This document shows positions 61,601 to 64,000 of a stretch of 64,000 bases of DNA, in pieces; position 1 is the stretch's first letter, and every line of letters begins with the position of its first letter. Location of the stretch: positions 62,001 to 126,000 of the forward strand of contig CAYYYL010000001.1 of assembly GCA_964475835.1 (NCBI GenBank), given 5' to 3'. This DNA is from JABDCI01 sp964475835. Its GTDB lineage: Bacteria > Verrucomicrobiota > Verrucomicrobiia > JABWAM01. The notes under the pieces were generated by a model. The model saw only the letters and a list, made by a program, of their open reading frames with translations, was not told the DNA's origin and ran no database searches. Both the position numbers and the translations under genes were made by a program.

Positions 61601-64000
61601 GTTGCTGTTGGCATCGGACAGGGAGCCGACATTCAAGGCTGTCGCAAAAACAGTGCCTCCATTACTCACGCTGAGGGCGCCCGAAAGTCCACGATTGCCG
61701 ACGTTGACGCTGGAGCTATTCGTCCAGATGGATCCGCTGTCTGTGACCAGGACCCAATTGCTCCCGGCAATAATCGCAGTTCCAAGGGTGCCTCCCGCGC
61801 TTGCGACCACACCTCCATTGTTGATGGTAAGGGAGTTGCCGGAACCGCTGTTTCCAATCACAAGAGAACTGGTGTTGGTCCAGACGGATCCGCTTCCGCT
61901 AACGAGCGCGGAGTTGTTGTCGGCGCCGGAAGAGTTTCCCAATGTGGAGGATGAATTCACCAGAACACCGCCATTGGTAAGAAGGAGTTGGTTTCCCGCT
62001 CCGGTGCTCCCAATGGTCAGCGTGCCTCCATTGGTCCATGCCCCTCCACTCGAGATGGTAGCCACATTGTTGCTGCCGGTGTTGCCAATGTAGGAAGTGC
62101 CCGCAGTGTACAGCAACCCGCTGGATGAAATCGAGAGCATGTTATTGGTTCCTGTGCCTCCGTTGCCAACCGTCATTGTCGAAGCCACAACCAGGCCCCC
62201 GTTGCTGATTGTCAGAAAATTACCAAAGCCGCTGCTCCCAACGGTCAAGGAGCTGGAATTTGTCCAAATCGACCCGCTGTCGCTTACCAGAACGGAGTTG
62301 CTGGTGCTTGATGTGGAGCTGCCAATGGTCCCGGCTGTGTTAATCACCAGGGCCCCGTTTGAAACAACAAGGCGGTTGAAAGCACTCGAATTTCCCACAG
62401 TAAGGCCACTCCCGTTTGTCCATGCAGAGCCAATTCCGGATACGATCACTGTGTTGTTCGATCCGCTTGATCCCAGAAGTGCGGTGGAACTTCCGCCGAA
62501 AAGCTTTCCTCCGCTCAATATGGAAATCAAATTGTTGCTGGAAGTTCCCGTCGAACCGAGGGTAAGGGTGGAGGAGACGGTGGTGACCCCGCTGTTCGTG
62601 ATGTTGACGACATTTCCCCCATCGGCATCCCCCACCATGAGGGAAATATTGCTGAAGATGGTTCCGCTACCGCTGACATTGACCATGCCGGTGCTGCCGG
62701 CGACGGCGCCGAGTTTGGTGGTTGCATTGAGAATCTGGAAGGCGCCGCCTACAATGTTACCCGTCGACATCGTCCCTGCGGTGTTCCCGAAGTTGAACGT
62801 GCTGCCCGTGTTGCTCACGACAGAGTTGCCCCCCACGGTCAGCGTGCCGAAATTAAAATTAAAATTCGCGCCATTGTTGGTGACGATCACCTGGTCGAGA
62901 ACGGCCGCCCCGCCATTTAAATTAAATGTGCCTGTCCCTGTCTGTCCGATTATCAACGCACCACTTCTTGTTCCATTGGTAGCCAGCAAGGTTCCATTAT
63001 TGTTGATGCTGAGCGTGCCGCTGCTTCCGGATGCCACGGCGATCACGATGTTGGTTGCGAAGAGAGCGGCTCCGTTGGTGATGGTCACGCTGCTCGTGAC
63101 ACCGGTTTGAGAGATGAAAAGTCCCGCGGTGTTGCTCCACATGGATCCGGTGTCTGTGACAAGCACGGTGTTATTGGTCGCGCCCACCGTGTAGCCGACA
63201 TAGCCAAAGGCGCTCTGAAGAAGACCGCCCCCAGCGACAATGACCTGATTGCTCGAGCCGTAGTTACCGATCCGCAATTGGTTGGTGGTGATCCAGGATG
63301 AGCCCGCGCTCGTGACAAGAACGGTGTTGTTCGAGCTCGCTCCCATTTCCCCCAGCGTGGAATTGGCGCTCCAGACCCGGCCCCCATTGGTGATGGTGAC
63401 TTGATTGACCTGCCCCGTTTGTCCCACCACGAAGCGTACGGTATTGCTCCAGATGGTGCCTGAATCCGTGACGACGGCATTGTTGGTCATCGCGGCGCTT
63501 GCTGTGCCGACGTAGCCCGTCATGTCGACGACGGAGGCGGTATTCGAGATGACGAGCGATTCGTTCATGGCGCCCAGACCTGCGTGGAGGATCGTGTTCC
63601 ACCAAAGCGAATTGCTGTCGGTGACGAGGGCCCGATTGGAAGAGCCGTTTAATCCAAGGATCCCTGTGTTATTGTATACGCTGCCCCCATTGGAAATGAT
63701 GAGTGAGCTGCCGGTAACGCCGTTGCTGAGCCCGATCGTCACGGTGCCGGTGTTGGTCCAGATCGACCCCGCGTCGGACACGACGACTTTATCGTTCACG
63801 CTGCTGTAGAGACCGATGGTCGCGCCGGTATCAATCACTTTTCCCCCACCGAGAATGAACATAACATTGGCGTTGGCGTTTCCCCCGAATTGGACGTTGC
63901 CAAGAGTGATCGTTCCCGAATTCGTCCAGAGTGAGTTTGCACCAACCACCATGGCGGTGTTGTTGTTGCCTGGGCTGTCGATGCCGATATTGGCCGAGCT
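58646..64000 (-). CDS. Giant autotransporter with passenger repeats and beta-barrel (5' end outside window)
   Basis: The frame is open to the right edge: 1784 residues are visible and the start is missing. The passenger consists of the same kind of rungs as the two PEP-CTERM proteins (SGSxWTN, LTVGxSGxxN, ISNGGxV), then a different section with autotransporter-associated beta-strand repeats (LTKTGAGTLLLSGSNSYAGG, FTKTGTGAITLSGNS). A helical linker leads to a C-terminal barrel of about 260 residues beginning LNFFITASGLMEDRE and ending SLSAGINWRF, with the terminal Phe needed for outer-membrane insertion. This is type Va secretion. A 7-bp repeat is embedded at the linker-barrel junction (59467-59515). 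Confidence 0.88.
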   Translation of the reverse strand, partial: SSANIGIDSPGNNNTAMVVGANSLWTNSGTITLGNVQFGGNANANVMFILGGGKVIDTGATIGLYSSVNDKVVVSDAGSIWTNTGTVTIGLSNGVTGSSLIISNGGSVYNNTGILGLNGSSNRALVTDSNSLWWNTILHAGLGAMNESLVISNTASVVDMTGYVGTASAAMTNNAVVTDSGTIWSNTVRFVVGQTGQVNQVTITNGGRVWSANSTLGEMGASSNNTVLVTSAGSSWITTNQLRIGNYGSSNQVIVAGGGLLQSAFGYVGYTVGATNNTVLVTDTGSMWSNTAGLFISQTGVTSSVTITNGAALFATNIVIAVASGSSGTLSINNNGTLLATNGTRSGALIIGQTGTGTFNLNGGAAVLDQVIVTNNGANFNFNFGTLTVGGNSVVSNTGSTFNFGNTAGTMSTGNIVGGAFQILNATTKLGAVAGSTGMVNVSGSGTIFSNISLMVGDADGGNVVNITNSGVTTVSSTLTLGSTGTSSNNLISILSGGKLFGGSSTALLGSSGSNNTVIVSGIGSAWTNGSGLTVGNSSAFNRLVVSNGALVINTAGTIGSSTSSTSNSVLVSDSGSIWTNSSSLTVGSSGFGNFLTISNGGLVVASTMTVGNGGTGTNNMLSISSSGLLYTAGTSYIGNTGSNNVATISSGGAWTNGGTLTIGSTGAGNQLLLTNGGVLVNSSSTLGNSSGADNNSALVSGSGSVWTNTSSLVIGNSGSGNSLTINNGGVVASAGGTLGTAIIAGSNWVLVTDSGSIWTNSSSVNVGNRGLSGALSVSNGGTVFATALNVGSLSDANSNIFSIYANSKLVSSANSTVGNAGTNNMAIVSGSGALWNGSAILTIGNGAANGSQLIISNGGVVMDSSATIGGASSATRNSVLVSDVGSAWTNSGALTVANSGSGSLLTISNGGLVSAASVTIGSGAGSSGSIDLFSGGLLVSTNSSGTSTFIVGRASTGTVTLAGGRIFADKLLVTNSQASVFTFSSGILNTLQTTVTNGAAFIVGDGIGIATNNLLASATANAHSFANGLVINTNSVLQLNASEQLDDLTVATFQGSTLNLTNFTETLHTLIFNSGSVVSAGATLNVATITNLSGGAAFQTDSGTLGISATVLGVGGLTKTGAGTLLLSGSNSYAGGTTIRAGTLQVSADTNLGVTASSLTFDGGILQTVGSLSNSSRNLIINANKTAIIDSSGFDSAFSGTVTGNGTTAFTKTGTGAITLSGNSAATFLGDTTVSQGQLVVNGALGGAVNVQAGATLTGSGSMKSLWNQGTLNPGNSPGTLTVHGAFTNSGTLVIELASPSSYDQVVVDSGGTATLGGTLSPTLFGGYLPTGSTTFTNIITAAAGVNGTFASGASGTFSSRLKWQTIYFADHVDLAVILDLSSLLSTLNPSQAQLAAALINATDHSSGDLAAVLAILNGLTDEKASKAAYDEILPRKFLAMGAMALNGVRAGEGNLRLHWNDSDHPGWASVGEGSMGLRPIQLAYNADDLNGLLSHSQISSLTPQHSTLNFFITASGLMEDRETTVAQPGYNIGTAAFTTGLDWKFEKLFSAGMATGYAHGSSSMSGSGGSLRVETLPLWLYASASHDRWYFHHALGYAHHIYDITREIEFPGLQRETRASTTGNQANAMGEAGYRVQTGPWSWGPTLSYDYAHVWIDPFDEHGAQSLNLHVNRQEFDSLQTQVGGRVEYKKKIGTAFWMPNLHAGWWHEFADDTRQVEARLAQGSDAFGSWTDTPSRDAAVVGAGLRILFSNDVSFSINYETQAARSEWKNQSLSAGINWRF
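59467..59515. repeat. 7-bp periodic repeat inside the autotransporter coding region
   Basis: Seven 7-bp units on the plus strand: AGTTGAG twice, then TGTTGGG, GGGTAAG, TGAGCTG, ATTTGAG and AGTGGGA. They encode SHSQISSLTPQHSTLN, a segment that sits directly before the first strand of the barrel. The first units equal those upstream of dapL (15256-15290). Confidence 0.65.

Noticed and set aside
62097..63110. Long open frames on the plus strand opposite the autotransporter
   Set aside because: They are the mirror of Gly/Ser/Asn/Thr codon repeats on the minus strand; the translated product is low in complexity and has no start or domain of its own.
54042..64000. Repeats of the 54-64 kb region considered as a CRISPR array
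   Set aside because: Spacing is irregular, units are coding and diverged, and the frame stays open; this is protein repeat structure. No cas genes are present.
1..64000. tRNA, rRNA or riboswitch genes in the gaps
   Set aside because: All gaps over 100 bp were read; they hold palindromes and short-period repeats but no cloverleaf or known riboswitch core I could recognise. A covariance-model scan would be decisive.

Overview
The window reads as a chromosomal segment of a Gram-negative bacterium of the PVC group, most likely a Verrucomicrobiota lineage; this is inferred from gene content, as no marker gene settles it. The signs are two PEP-CTERM proteins built of beta-helix repeats, a giant autotransporter with beta-strand repeats, LL-diaminopimelate aminotransferase, the futalosine menaquinone route (mqnA and mqnC), a citramalate synthase, few clear Shine-Dalgarno sites, and gene gaps filled with palindromic and 7-bp periodic repeats. 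I saw no rRNA or tRNA gene, CRISPR array, transposase or prophage.

Layout. 0-2.4 kb: a glycosyltransferase and a secreted GH26-like glycosidase. 2.5-9.7 kb: a PilC/GspF protein, a nested palindrome, xseB-dxs, ychF, a DUF3592 protein and a YihY-type membrane protein. 9.7-13.2 kb: exbB-exbD plus a long TPR protein. 13.3-25.1 kb: metabolism, including dapL, mqnC, an aldehyde dehydrogenase, an M29-type peptidase, a 4-mercaptohistidine methyltransferase-like protein, an FMN reductase, mqnA and cimA; cimA is split by one in-frame amber codon. 25.1-42.1 kb: a surface-polysaccharide region of three blocks holding Wzy- and Wzx-like proteins, five glycosyltransferase-type proteins, several methyltransferases, a radical SAM enzyme, an SGNH protein and a PfkB kinase. 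42.2-54 kb: ferredoxin, PEP-CTERM protein 1, aconitase, a holin-like protein, Mrp, a SufT-like protein, cdsA, uppS and purA. 54-64 kb: PEP-CTERM protein 2 and an autotransporter that runs off the window edge.

How it fits together. The polysaccharide blocks could supply the envelope in which the PEP-CTERM proteins are sorted; the exosortase itself is not here. The same kind of beta-helix passenger occurs with a PEP-CTERM tail in two proteins and with an outer-membrane barrel in a third. dxs and uppS serve isoprenoid and undecaprenyl carrier supply, cdsA phospholipids, and mqnA/mqnC menaquinone.

The most unusual signals are the amber-split cimA; 7-bp periodic repeats placed at gene starts and in two coding regions where a copy change would shift the frame; a palindromic repeat in two copies with a compensatory base-pair change; and a short purA leader with mutually exclusive hairpins ending in a U-tract.
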